A stretch of DNA of 64,000 nt from JAAXIE01 sp965263155 (GTDB lineage: Bacteria; Chloroflexota; Dehalococcoidia; Lucifugimonadales; JAAXIE01): positions 2,542,001 through 2,606,000 of the forward strand of contig OZ253586.1 of NCBI GenBank assembly GCA_965263155.1. The letters are read 5' to 3'. This document shows, piece after piece, positions 27,998 through 37,180 of this stretch. A program made the translations under genes and the position numbers. A model generated the notes under the pieces. The model did not search any database and was not told the origin of the DNA. It was given only the letters and a program-made list of their open reading frames with translations. Each line of letters begins with the position of its first letter. Position 1 is the stretch's first letter.

Positions 27998-30289
27998 TTG
28001 CGTAAGGTTGATGAGCTTTTCCGATCAACTACAGAGAGCCTTTGGGACACCATGCAGAGTCATGGTGCAAGGGTTGGCTTCAGGGTTCCCGAATATCAAC
28101 GGACATATGATTGGGATAAGGAGAACCTTCAACGCTTACTTCAAGATTGCATCAACGGGTGTGTTTCACTGTCACAGCAGCAGAGTAACGGCGAAGCTTA
28201 CACTTTTTTGGGCACGATTATTCTCGTTGAGGAACAGTCGGAGCCATCATTCTCAGGGACTTCACTTTCCATTGTCGACGGTCAGCAGCGGCTCACTACC
28301 CTTTGTCTGCTGTGTAGTGTCCTTCTACAGCAACTATTGTCACGGTCTGTATCAAGCGACGGGTTAGATAGCTATACCAAAACCTGGCTGCAAGCCGAGG
28401 TAGATGCGCTCATATCGGCACTGTCTGAATGTATCTGCGGCAAACTTCCGCTGCGCGGTCGTGATAATCCGTTCCCGCGGATTGTTCGAGGCCGAGACGA
28501 TACAAGAGCTCCTGCACACTCAGATGCTGAATACCGATCAGATATAGCTCGATTTCTGCATGACTTCACGCAATATGCGTCAGCTACCGTACAAGAGCTA
28601 GAGCATGCACCTGAGGCCCCGGAAGACTCTTATGAAGCAGTGTCCAATAACTATCGGTATCTTAGTGACCAAGTCAATATTTATCTGTCTCAGACTGAGG
28701 AGGAATCCGACACATCGCTCGCGAGCGATATAGAGTGTGATATCCTTCGACGGCGAACATTTGGACATCGAGGTCTGAGGAGACTCTTTCATCAGCTTCA
28801 CTCTATACCGGATAGTAATGGACAAAACAGAGCTATCACTATGATCCAGGACAACCCGAATAACGAGATACTTGTGCGTTTGATCTTGATCTCGTGGTAC
28901 CTTTTGAAATGCGTGGTAGTTACCAGGGTGGAGACCGACGATGAAAGGTATGCATTTGATATTTTCGACGCGCTGAATACCACGGGTGAACCTTTAACCG
29001 CCTTAGAGACACTAAAACCCCAGGTAGTGAGGTTCGAGAATCACGTAGGAAGGTATGCAGGCTCTGATACCGAACATGAATTTGATCGACTGGAATCTGA
29101 TCTCCGTAGACAGCACCTGAGTACTGATGCCAGACAAAAAGCAATTAAAGACCTCGTGGTCTCATTCGCGTTGTACTACTCTGCAGAAAAGAAAGGCCTG
29201 GAACTTAGGGAGCAACGGAACTTTTTGCGCGACGGATTCGAACGGGTTCGCAATTTAGGCCAAAGTCACGCGCGTAGGTACATCGAAAGCATGGCCGACC
29301 TGTCAGAGTTTATCGGTTCCCATTGGGAGCTCGATAAGATTGATACTATTCATACTAGCAGAAGTGATTGGACCGATGTGGCGAAGCTGAGCTTGAGCTT
29401 CATTTCGAGTATGAAGACCAGGGTCGCGATTCCACTGCTGGCTAGATACTGGGTGGAATATGGTCGACAAGGCGAGGAGCAGACCTTCATTGACGCGATA
29501 AAGTCCATAGCGGCTTTTTTGGCAATCCGCCGAGCCGCGACAGGCGGGACTTCAGGAATAGATGGGGATTTTAGAAACCTGATGATCAGCCTTAAGGCAG
29601 ACTTAAACGGTCCTCCTTTGGCAATCCCAGAATTGAATGTACGTCTTCGCGGTTACTTAGCCAACCCAAGGCTAAGAATAATCGATGAAGAGTCTTGGAT
29701 ACATCGAGCCTCCCAAGTTCCTCTTGCGACGACATCCACTCCGCTATGTCGATTTCTGTTATTTGCCGCGTCTCACCATTCTGCGCCAAAGCCCAGCAAT
29801 CCAGGCCTTCTTTACAGGCAAGGCGTCGTTCCCGCCGACGACCGGCGGTTCTTGGACTATCACAGCTGGACCCAAGGCATATATGCAACCGTTGAGCATG
29901 TCGCCCCTGCGACTAGCCCGGGGATAGGCTGGGATTCAAGAATTTATGAAACACAATGGACCCGGCATACGCTAGGTAACCTAGTCTTGCTCCCTCAAAG
30001 GGAGAACTCTAGCGCGAGTAATGCGCCATGGACAAAAAAGAAATTGTTCTATGCAGCCCTGAGAGCGCACACTACAGATGAGCGTGGTCAGTTAATCAAC
30101 GAAGCCAGGGTGGAAGGATTTGAATTCAGCAAGCGGACTGTGGAACTACTAGGGCAACAAGGTCGTCTCCGCATGCTCGATTGCTTAGATACCGTGGACG
30201 AATGGACGGAAGGATTTATCCAGAGAAGAACCACAAACATACTTGAACTCGCATGGGATGTCCTCTATCCTTGGTTGGAGGCATCATGA
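27998..30289 (+). CDS. sspE: SspE-like restriction effector (DUF262 + DUF1524)
   Basis: This is a predicted phosphorothioation-sensing nuclease that attacks phage DNA. The N-terminal DUF262 domain (about 1-400) has PEYQRTYDW at 31-39 and DGQQR at 94-98, the NTP-hydrolysis motif of SspE. The C-terminal DUF1524 HNH nickase domain has VEHVAP (His635) and HTLGNLVLLPQREN followed by SNAPWTKKK. The 763-residue length fits the family. The TTG start follows GGAGAGGAG by about eight bases. It stands next to the sspA and sspBCD genes. Known SspE proteins act together with SspABCD single-strand phosphorothioation. GmrSD-type type IV enzymes share both domains, so the Ssp label rests mainly on the neighbourhood. 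The DNA here is visibly more AT-rich than the chromosome to the left, a sign of transfer. Confidence 0.8.
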   Translation: MRKVDELFRSTTESLWDTMQSHGARVGFRVPEYQRTYDWDKENLQRLLQDCINGCVSLSQQQSNGEAYTFLGTIILVEEQSEPSFSGTSLSIVDGQQRLTTLCLLCSVLLQQLLSRSVSSDGLDSYTKTWLQAEVDALISALSECICGKLPLRGRDNPFPRIVRGRDDTRAPAHSDAEYRSDIARFLHDFTQYASATVQELEHAPEAPEDSYEAVSNNYRYLSDQVNIYLSQTEEESDTSLASDIECDILRRRTFGHRGLRRLFHQLHSIPDSNGQNRAITMIQDNPNNEILVRLILISWYLLKCVVVTRVETDDERYAFDIFDALNTTGEPLTALETLKPQVVRFENHVGRYAGSDTEHEFDRLESDLRRQHLSTDARQKAIKDLVVSFALYYSAEKKGLELREQRNFLRDGFERVRNLGQSHARRYIESMADLSEFIGSHWELDKIDTIHTSRSDWTDVAKLSLSFISSMKTRVAIPLLARYWVEYGRQGEEQTFIDAIKSIAAFLAIRRAATGGTSGIDGDFRNLMISLKADLNGPPLAIPELNVRLRGYLANPRLRIIDEESWIHRASQVPLATTSTPLCRFLLFAASHHSAPKPSNPGLLYRQGVVPADDRRFLDYHSWTQGIYATVEHVAPATSPGIGWDSRIYETQWTRHTLGNLVLLPQRENSSASNAPWTKKKLFYAALRAHTTDERGQLINEARVEGFEFSKRTVELLGQQGRLRMLDCLDTVDEWTEGFIQRRTTNILELAWDVLYPWLEAS

Positions 30290-30363
30290 CTGACCCAATA
30301 CTGACATCCAAGAAAGCTGGGACATGACACTGCATCTGCTGTATAGGGATCCATCTGGGAGCC

Positions 30364-30642
30364 TTACGGAGTAGACAGCTCATACTCGTAATCTCTAATT
30401 CCGGCTTGCGCCTCTCGCCGTTCATCGTCAGTGAAGAGCGCTGGATCGCGCTCTTCCAGCAAGAGGGCTTCCGCAGAAATGTCGAACCGTCCGAGTTCCC
30501 AGAAGTTAGCTAAACGCGACCGCTGATGGTTGGTGTTCAGCAATCTTCTTGCGGCTTTAACGCCGCCGTGTGTTCTCACCATTCGTAAGAAATACGTCGC
30601 GTCGTCTTCATAGTTGACAGCAGCCTGATATGTGTTCTGCAT
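30364..30642 (-). CDS. Small conserved-looking protein downstream of sspA
   Basis: This 92-residue acidic, helical protein lies 61 nt after the sspA-like gene on the same strand. I do not recognise a named family, but the layout (RRLLNTNHQRS, WELGRFDISAEALLLEE, LFTDDERREAQAGIRDYEYE) has the look of a genuine small domain, not a chance frame. It has no cysteine pair or membrane helix. It may be an accessory factor of the desulfurase or of the Ssp system. There is no obvious ribosome site before the ATG. Confidence 0.6.
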   Translation of the reverse strand: MQNTYQAAVNYEDDATYFLRMVRTHGGVKAARRLLNTNHQRSRLANFWELGRFDISAEALLLEERDPALFTDDERREAQAGIRDYEYELSTP

Positions 30643-30703
30643 AGCTTAAGTAGATGCGTCCTCAAGCGACTCGGTCATCGGACAGCCTCCCAATGGGCCT
30701 TCG

Positions 30704-31894
30704 TCATAGTTCGGTACCATGGCAAGCAAGCGAATCGACGGCCTCTGCAACTAGAACGGCAGCTTCTTGGACTTGGTCATCCGTGGTATAGCGCCCGAAG
30801 CTGAATCGTATAGAGGATTCAGTCTGTTCTGAACTAAGGCCCATTGCTCGGAGCACATGGGATGGCTCTGGTATGTTTGAGGTGCAGGCAGCCCCGGTGG
30901 ACGCGGCGAGCCTAGGCTGCAAAGTCCCCAAGACATCTTGGGCTGAGACACCTTCAAACCGGAGATTGGCGTTGCCCGGATGCCGGGCGCTCCCGGCCGG
31001 GCCGTTGACGACCACCGACCCCGAACGCGAGGCAACAAGGCTTACAAAGGTGTTACGCTGCCGTGCGATCCTCTTACGTTCTTCAGCCCCCTCGGCCCTG
31101 AGGACGTCCATCGCAGCTGCCATGCCCACGCACAGAGGCACGGGAACGGTCCCCGACCTCAGCCCGTCCTGCTGACCACCACCATGGATGATTGGCTCAA
31201 TCCAAGGTTGCACTTCTCTCCTGATATACAGCGCCCCGATGCCTTGCGGGCCATATGCCTTGTGCCCCGACAGGCTTATCAGATCGGCGTGACCTGCGAA
31301 CCCCGACATGTCCATGGCGCAGGGTGCTTGCGCAGCGTCGCAGTGGAACAGGATACCGCGCTCCCTAAGCAGGCTTGAGATATGAGCCACATCCTGAATA
31401 GTCCCGACCTCGTTGTTGACGGCCATGATGGACACTACGAGGACAGTCTCATTAAGCATTCCCTGTAACGCCTCAAGGTCGACGAATCCTTGTACGTCCA
31501 CAGGGATGGTCTCCACCACGAAGCCCTCTCGGGCCTCAAGGGCCCTCGCCGCAGCTAGGACGCACTTGTGCTCAATAGCGCTCACCAATATGCGTGCTCT
31601 ACCGTCCGTCGCGCGACGGGCGAGCCCAAACAGGGCAAGGTTGTTGGCCTCCGTGGCCCCGGACGTGAACACTATCTCATCAGGATCAGCCCCTATCAGG
31701 GCTGCGACAGATTCTTGGGACTCCCTGACCGCCTCCGCTGCACGCCAACCGACGATGTGGTCGCTGGAATGGGGATTGCCAAAGGATTCACCCCAATAGG
31801 GCATCATCCAATCCAAGACCCGTGGATCCACCGGCGTGGTGGCCTGATAGTCGGCATAGATGGTACCCTTGCTGCTTGTACCTTTGGCCCTCAT
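30704..31894 (-). CDS. sspA: Cysteine desulfurase SspA/DndA-like
   Basis: This PLP enzyme removes sulfur from cysteine and carries it as a persulfide, here probably for DNA phosphorothioation. The fold-type I marks are YADYQATTPVDPRV, SGATEANNLALFG, SAIEHKCV (PLP-stacking His), HCDAAQAPC, the PLP lysine in SLSGHKAYGPQG (Lys212) and the catalytic loop STGAACTSNIPEPSHVL (Cys337). It has 396 residues, typical of IscS/DndA. I take the ATG at 31894 with AAGGGTGG upstream; a GTG three codons earlier is possible. It is divergent from sspB across a 96-nt promoter region. A housekeeping iron-sulfur role is possible, but no isc or suf genes are adjacent. Confidence 0.85.
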   Translation of the reverse strand: MRAKGTSSKGTIYADYQATTPVDPRVLDWMMPYWGESFGNPHSSDHIVGWRAAEAVRESQESVAALIGADPDEIVFTSGATEANNLALFGLARRATDGRARILVSAIEHKCVLAAARALEAREGFVVETIPVDVQGFVDLEALQGMLNETVLVVSIMAVNNEVGTIQDVAHISSLLRERGILFHCDAAQAPCAMDMSGFAGHADLISLSGHKAYGPQGIGALYIRREVQPWIEPIIHGGGQQDGLRSGTVPVPLCVGMAAAMDVLRAEGAEERKRIARQRNTFVSLVASRSGSVVVNGPAGSARHPGNANLRFEGVSAQDVLGTLQPRLAASTGAACTSNIPEPSHVLRAMGLSSEQTESSIRFSFGRYTTDDQVQEAAVLVAEAVDSLACHGTEL

Positions 31895-31915
31895 GTCTAC
31901 CACCCTTGAACAGGA

Positions 31916-31944
31916 CTGACACTGCGAACTTTACAATATATTAT
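31916..31944 (+). promoter_or_regulatory. Sigma-70-like promoter of sspBCD
   Basis: CTGACA (31916-31921) and TATTAT (31939-31944) are spaced by 17 nt and lie about 47 nt ahead of the sspB start in the divergent sspA/sspB gap. The AT-rich stretch could also serve sspA. Confidence 0.45.
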
Positions 31945-31990
31945 TTGTCTGATAGCGTCCACCTGGACGATCCCGCCAGTAGGAGGACGG

Positions 31991-32965
31991 ATGCTTCGTG
32001 GGCCCTTGTACCGGGACAAATATCAGCCGCAGCTGTCGGGCCACGAGACCTTCCCCATTCGCTACGGATGGTTGAAGAAAGCCTTCGACGCGGTAAAAGC
32101 CACGGAAGACGAAGTCGACAACAGATACGTATTCACCAGCCCCGATGCCATAGCCCGCTTCGGCGTGGGCAAGAACATGGTGGCCTCCATGCGCCATTGG
32201 GCCACTGTGACCGGGATTATAGATGAGTCCCCCGGGTCCAAAGGTCTTGCGACGACCGAACTAGGCGACTTTATCTTCGGCAGGCAAGGTTTCGACCCCT
32301 TCATGGAACACCCGGCCACGGCGTGGCTGCTCCATTGGAACTTGTGTGGTCGGGAAACCAAGACCACATGGTTTTGGGCCTTCCACCATTACCCGTCTGC
32401 CTTCTTCGAACGCGAGACCTTGGTCCAAGGCATCGCGAGGCTTGCCGAAGAGCGAGGTTGGCCCCGTGCCTCTCTTGCCACAATAAAGAGGGACGTTTCG
32501 TGCTTCATACGCACCTACGTTGCGCAGGGTCCTTGGGGGAGCAGCAGCTACGAGGATGAGTTGGAGTCCCCGTTGATCGAGCTTGGGCTGATCAAACCGA
32601 CAGGTCGGCGAGACGGGTTCCGCTTCGTGCGTGGCGCCAAGCCTTCACTAGGGCCTGGAGTATTCGCATATGCCGTGACCGACTTCTGGAACAACTCGTT
32701 CACCAACGCCAACACCCTATCTTTCGAGGCCCTCACCCATGAGCCGGGTTCGCCGGGGCGGGGCTTTCTATTGGAAGAAAATGACATGGTAGACATGCTC
32801 TTGGCTCTTGAGGAGTCCTCGAAGGGCATCTACAGATGGTCCGAGACGGCAGGACTCAAGCAGCTCATCCGTAACGAGGCTATCTCTACAGAGGAGTCCC
32901 TCGACTTGGTTGAGCTGGACTATCGATCTAGCCACAGACGGGAGCCAAGCCATGCTGCTGGCTGA
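31991..32965 (+). CDS. sspB: SspB-like DUF4007 protein
   Basis: This is a DUF4007-family protein of 324 residues. Recognisable stretches are SGHETFPIRYGWLKKAFDAV, FTSPDAIARFGVGKNMVASMRHWATVTGII, GLATTELGDFIFG, GFDPFMEHPATAWLLHWNL and SLATIKRDVSCFIRTYV. In characterised Ssp systems the DUF4007 protein SspB is a DNA nickase that opens the strand for sulfur insertion. A strong AGGAGGACGG site precedes the ATG. It overlaps sspC by 14 nt, and the three sspBCD genes are translationally coupled. Function is inferred from family and gene order. Confidence 0.85.
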   Translation: MLRGPLYRDKYQPQLSGHETFPIRYGWLKKAFDAVKATEDEVDNRYVFTSPDAIARFGVGKNMVASMRHWATVTGIIDESPGSKGLATTELGDFIFGRQGFDPFMEHPATAWLLHWNLCGRETKTTWFWAFHHYPSAFFERETLVQGIARLAEERGWPRASLATIKRDVSCFIRTYVAQGPWGSSSYEDELESPLIELGLIKPTGRRDGFRFVRGAKPSLGPGVFAYAVTDFWNNSFTNANTLSFEALTHEPGSPGRGFLLEENDMVDMLLALEESSKGIYRWSETAGLKQLIRNEAISTEESLDLVELDYRSSHRREPSHAAG

Positions 32966-35900
32966 CCGTGTTTCCGTCGCACGGCGATTTCAGCGGGCAG
33001 TTCGCATTGACACTGACCTTGCAGACCTAACTGCTTTAGAAGGGTTCGTCTGTACCCAATCGTCGGCTACAGTCCTCGAGACTATGGCCCGGCATGTAGC
33101 CGAGACCCGACAGGGGGCATTCACCTGGACGGGACCTTACGGCAGCGGTAAGTCCAGCCTTGTTGTCGCCCTTGCGTCCCTCTTGGGAGGTGACTCCCTG
33201 ATGAGGTGGAATGCGAGGGAGGCCGTAGGCGCGGAGACGTCCGACGCAGTATGGCGAGCCATGCCCCCACATGCCAACGGTTGGCACATCCTGCCCGTCG
33301 TCGGTCGCCGAGCCGCCCCCGAGCAGCTTGTTGGAGAGGCCATTGACGCCCAAAGACTCATGAAGCGTCGGCGTAAGCTCTGGGCAGAGAGTCAGGCCCT
33401 TGACGCCTTGTGTGAAATCGCATCACGAGACCCGGACTCTAGAGGCGGCGTCATCCTGTTCATCGACGAGATGGGCAAGCTCCTAGAAGGCGCCGCTCGT
33501 GACGGGTCGGATGTCTACTTTCTGCAGCAGGTTGCGGAGTTAGCCTCTCGCAGCGACGGGCGCTTGATCATCGTAGGAATCCTCCACCAAGCCTTTGAGG
33601 AGTACTCCTACCGGCTGTCGCGGGAAATGAGGGAGGAGTGGGCGAAGATACAGGGTAGGTTCATAGATCTCGCGGTGAACACTGCTGCCGACGAGCAGAT
33701 CGCACTTGTGGGGCAAGCCATTCAAAGCGACCACAGACCATCGGAGCCTAGCTCCCTATCTGTGTCAGTCGCCGATTTGACCCATCGTGCTACTTCCCCT
33801 GACCTGCCTCAGCTTCTGGAGGACTGCTGGCCATTGCATCCGGTGGTGGCGTGCTTGCTCGGCCCCATCTCTCGGCGCAGGTTCGGCCAGAACCAACGCA
33901 GCCTCTTCGGGTTCCTGAACTCTACCGAACCTTGCGGGTTCCAAGACTTCGTGCGTCGGCACAGAGATGACGAGCTCTATCCGCCGGAAGTCCTTTGGGA
34001 CTACCTTCGTCTCAACCTGGAACCCTCAATTATGGCTTCACCCGACGGACACCGTTGGGCCCTGGCTGTGGATGCCCTAGAGCGGGGCCAAGCCTCGGGT
34101 GGACAGGAGGTGCATCTGCGCGTGTTGCGGACGATAGCCCTGATAGACCTCTTCAAGGAGAGGTCGGGCTTGGTGCCTAGCGCGGATGTCCTCACCTGCT
34201 CCCTTCCTGATCTAGGTGTCGAAACGCTGGATCGCGCTTTGGCCCAACTACAAGAATGGTCTCTGGTCGTCTACCGGAAGTTCAGCGACTCTTATAGCAT
34301 CTTCGAGGGTAGCGACTTCGACCTTGATGAGGCCGTTGATCAGGCCCTAGGCACCATGGAAGACGTGGACTTTGGTCGACTGAATGCCATTGCCGACCTA
34401 AGCCCTGTCGTGGCCAAGCGCCATTACCACGAGACAGGTGCGTTGCGGTGGTCTGACGTCGTTATTGCACCCTTGACTGAATTAGAGGGCTCCCTTGATA
34501 GTTTCCGCCCACGTAAAGAAGGGATGGGGACCTTCCTGCTGGCGGTACCGACCCGAGGAGAATCCATCACGTCAGCACAAGATATTGTACGAGAAGCTAT
34601 CAGCAGCGTCCGCGACTGGGACCTCGTTGTTGGCTTGCCCCAAGAGGCTTGGACTGCCACCTCCTTGGCTCGTGAGCTCCTTGCCACCGAGCAGGTCAGG
34701 GACGAATCTCCCGCACTTCAAGGAGACCGGGTGGCTCGGCGAGAGGTCGAGGCGCGCCATTCGGCGCTGCAGGACCGAATAGAAGGCGAGCTGACAAGAG
34801 CTTTCGATGAAGCCCTTTGGCACTCCAGCAGTGGAGAGCCCAGATACTTGACCCAAGCCCAGCTGAATGGACTAGCTTCCGACCTCGCGGACCGTCGCTT
34901 CAGCGCTGGTCCGCGGCTACACAACGAACTTCTCAATCGGGTGAAGCCGTCTAGTAACGCCGTAGCTGCTCAGAACGCTCTTCTCCACCGCATGGCCCAA
35001 CACGAAGGAGAGGAGCGGTTGAGCATTGAAGGGTTCCCTGCCGAGGGTGGGCTGTTCGCCTCCCTGCTATTAAGTAGCGGCCTTTACCGAGAGACGTCCA
35101 ACGGATGGTGTTTCGTCGCCCCCGCATCGGGGAGCAACGACCCTTGTAACCTTGCCCCCGCTTGGAGGGCAGCTGAGGAATTTCTGCAGTCTAATAGCCA
35201 TCGGACAGTGACGGTGTCCGAGATATACGAGATATGGCGCGAGCAACCTTTCGGAGTCAAAGAGGGGTTGCTCGCGGTCCTCACGGTGGCATTCATCCTG
35301 TCCTTGCGACGAGAGGTGGCATTCTATCGCCAGAACGTATTTCAAGCCCGAGTGAGCGACTTGGACGTGGACTACCTTGCGAATGACCCTAGAGATGCCC
35401 AATTGCGTTGGATGGACCTTTCTCAGAGGTCGCGTGACTTGCTCTCGGATATGGCGGACATTGTCCGCAGTCTAGATCCTGACAATCCTCTCCCGGACCT
35501 TGAGCCCATAGATGTGGCGAAGGGGTTGGTGGCCATAAGCGACCGACTACCTCCGTGGACAGGACGCACTCAGCACCTGTCGGCCAATGCTAAGCAAGTC
35601 CGTCAGCTGTTCAAACGGGCCAGTGACCCGAACAGCTTGATCTTCGATGAAATCCCTCTTGCTCTAGTGAATGGGGCGGGGCCAAACAATGAGGCCGCCC
35701 TCGAGGCCATCTCCAGCAATGTGCGGGAAGGTTTGATAGAGTTGCAGCAGGCGTATCCAGCTATGTTGCATCGGCTAAGAGAGACCCTGTTGGCCGAGTT
35801 GCAGGTGCCCAATGCCTCCCTGCCAATGTTGGCAGAGCTACGGGCTAGAGCTGAGAACATACGCGACATGAGCGGAGATCATAGGATGGAAGCCTTCGTC

Positions 35901-36341
35901 ATGCGCCTCTCTCATTTCGGTGAGACAGATACGGACATGGAGAGCCTTGCCGGCATGGTGGCCAACAAGCCAACGCGGACCTGGGTGGACCCCGACGTCG
36001 AGAGGGCGACTGTGGAACTCGCTGACATGGCTCAGAGGTTTCTTCGCATGGAGTCGTACGCTCATGTAAAGGGACGCCAAGACAAACGTCATGCCATGGC
36101 CATGACGGTAGGACTCAGCGGCCGGCCGAGGACAGTCCACCACGAGTTTGACGTGACATCGATTGACAGCGCGAAGGTCGAAACCCTTGTCCAACGAATG
36201 AATGAGACGCTGCAGGAGGAAAACGTGGAAAGTTGGGAGGTAGTGCTGGCTGCCCTAGCCGAACTCAGTGCGCTATACCTCGAACGGACGGACTCGGTCA
36301 GTCCAACAGCTCTTTCGAATGGCCTGAGGACTGTCTCATGA
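32952..36341 (+). CDS. sspC: SspC-like large P-loop ATPase
   Basis: This 1,129-residue ATPase is expected to power or license strand modification in the Ssp complex. Walker A is GPYGSGKSS (61-69) and Walker B is GGVILFIDEMGKL (165-177), followed by a sensor-like segment RLIIVGILHQAFEEY. The remaining ~900 residues are mostly helical with no catalytic motif I know. The layout resembles other defence ATPases of the BrxC/PglY kind. I chose the ATG at 32952, which overlaps the end of sspB; a longer upstream frame antisense to nothing real is not needed. The stop overlaps the sspD start as ATGA. Confidence 0.8.
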   Translation: MLLADRVSVARRFQRAVRIDTDLADLTALEGFVCTQSSATVLETMARHVAETRQGAFTWTGPYGSGKSSLVVALASLLGGDSLMRWNAREAVGAETSDAVWRAMPPHANGWHILPVVGRRAAPEQLVGEAIDAQRLMKRRRKLWAESQALDALCEIASRDPDSRGGVILFIDEMGKLLEGAARDGSDVYFLQQVAELASRSDGRLIIVGILHQAFEEYSYRLSREMREEWAKIQGRFIDLAVNTAADEQIALVGQAIQSDHRPSEPSSLSVSVADLTHRATSPDLPQLLEDCWPLHPVVACLLGPISRRRFGQNQRSLFGFLNSTEPCGFQDFVRRHRDDELYPPEVLWDYLRLNLEPSIMASPDGHRWALAVDALERGQASGGQEVHLRVLRTIALIDLFKERSGLVPSADVLTCSLPDLGVETLDRALAQLQEWSLVVYRKFSDSYSIFEGSDFDLDEAVDQALGTMEDVDFGRLNAIADLSPVVAKRHYHETGALRWSDVVIAPLTELEGSLDSFRPRKEGMGTFLLAVPTRGESITSAQDIVREAISSVRDWDLVVGLPQEAWTATSLARELLATEQVRDESPALQGDRVARREVEARHSALQDRIEGELTRAFDEALWHSSSGEPRYLTQAQLNGLASDLADRRFSAGPRLHNELLNRVKPSSNAVAAQNALLHRMAQHEGEERLSIEGFPAEGGLFASLLLSSGLYRETSNGWCFVAPASGSNDPCNLAPAWRAAEEFLQSNSHRTVTVSEIYEIWREQPFGVKEGLLAVLTVAFILSLRREVAFYRQNVFQARVSDLDVDYLANDPRDAQLRWMDLSQRSRDLLSDMADIVRSLDPDNPLPDLEPIDVAKGLVAISDRLPPWTGRTQHLSANAKQVRQLFKRASDPNSLIFDEIPLALVNGAGPNNEAALEAISSNVREGLIELQQAYPAMLHRLRETLLAELQVPNASLPMLAELRARAENIRDMSGDHRMEAFVMRLSHFGETDTDMESLAGMVANKPTRTWVDPDVERATVELADMAQRFLRMESYAHVKGRQDKRHAMAMTVGLSGRPRTVHHEFDVTSIDSAKVETLVQRMNETLQEENVESWEVVLAALAELSALYLERTDSVSPTALSNGLRTVS

Positions 36342-37180
36342 CCACCGTAGACCAAGAAAGGCATGTATTGGGTCTCTCGGGTGGGCGAGACAGTGCGGCT
36401 CTCGCTGTGCATATGCGACAGAACCACCCCGAGCTTAATGTCGAGTACTTCTTCACCGACACGGGGAAGGAGTTGCCGGAAGTATACGAGTTCCTTGGGA
36501 AACTAGAGGGGTTCTTGGGCCAACCGATAGTCCGACTTAACCCGGACCGGGACTTCGACTTCTGGCTCAAGCAGTATAACAACTTCCTCCCATCACCTCA
36601 GACCCGCTGGTGCACCAGGCAACTAAAGCTGAGGCCCTTCGAGCAATGGGTTCGGCCAAGCCTTGAGGCTGGAGGAACCGTCTATAGCTATGTTGCCATT
36701 CGCTCCGACGAAGAATATAGGGAGGGATACGCTTCCAAGCATGAGAACCTCATTGTCCGTCTGCCTCTGAAGGAAGCAGGTATCGACAAGGGAGGAGTGC
36801 TTGATATACTCGACGGCGCGGGCTTGGGGTTGCCACAGTACTATGAGTGGCGTACTCGCAGCGGCTGCACCTTCTGCTTCTTCCAACAGAAGATTGAATG
36901 GGTCCGGCTGAAGGAGCGTCATCCCGAGTTTTTCGAGGACGCCAAGCGGTATGAAAAGAACGCCCTCGATCATGGCTCACCGTTCACGTGGAGTCGTGGA
37001 GAGTCGCTGGATGAACTGAGCCGACCCGAGCGCATAGCTCAGATCCGGGAGGACCACCAGCGGAGGTTGGAACGCTTAGGTGGTAAGCGCCATGCCAATC
37101 CGCTGCGTCCAGACGCCGAGCCGATAGATATTGACGATCTGTATGGGCAAGCTAAGATGTGCCTTGCCTGTCACAAATAG
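36338..37180 (+). CDS. sspD: SspD/DndC-like PAPS-reductase-family protein
   Basis: This 280-residue ATP-pyrophosphatase resembles PAPS reductases and DndC. It would activate the DNA backbone phosphate before sulfur transfer. The PP-loop is LSGGRDS (13-19). Cys-bearing motifs are RWCTRQLK, SGCTFCFFQQK and the C-terminal CLACHK, candidates for iron-sulfur or persulfide ligands. The ATG at 36338 overlaps the sspC TGA, showing tight coupling. It is the last gene of the sspBCD run; about 890 nt of decayed DNA follows. Confidence 0.85.
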   Translation: MTTVDQERHVLGLSGGRDSAALAVHMRQNHPELNVEYFFTDTGKELPEVYEFLGKLEGFLGQPIVRLNPDRDFDFWLKQYNNFLPSPQTRWCTRQLKLRPFEQWVRPSLEAGGTVYSYVAIRSDEEYREGYASKHENLIVRLPLKEAGIDKGGVLDILDGAGLGLPQYYEWRTRSGCTFCFFQQKIEWVRLKERHPEFFEDAKRYEKNALDHGSPFTWSRGESLDELSRPERIAQIREDHQRRLERLGGKRHANPLRPDAEPIDIDDLYGQAKMCLACHK

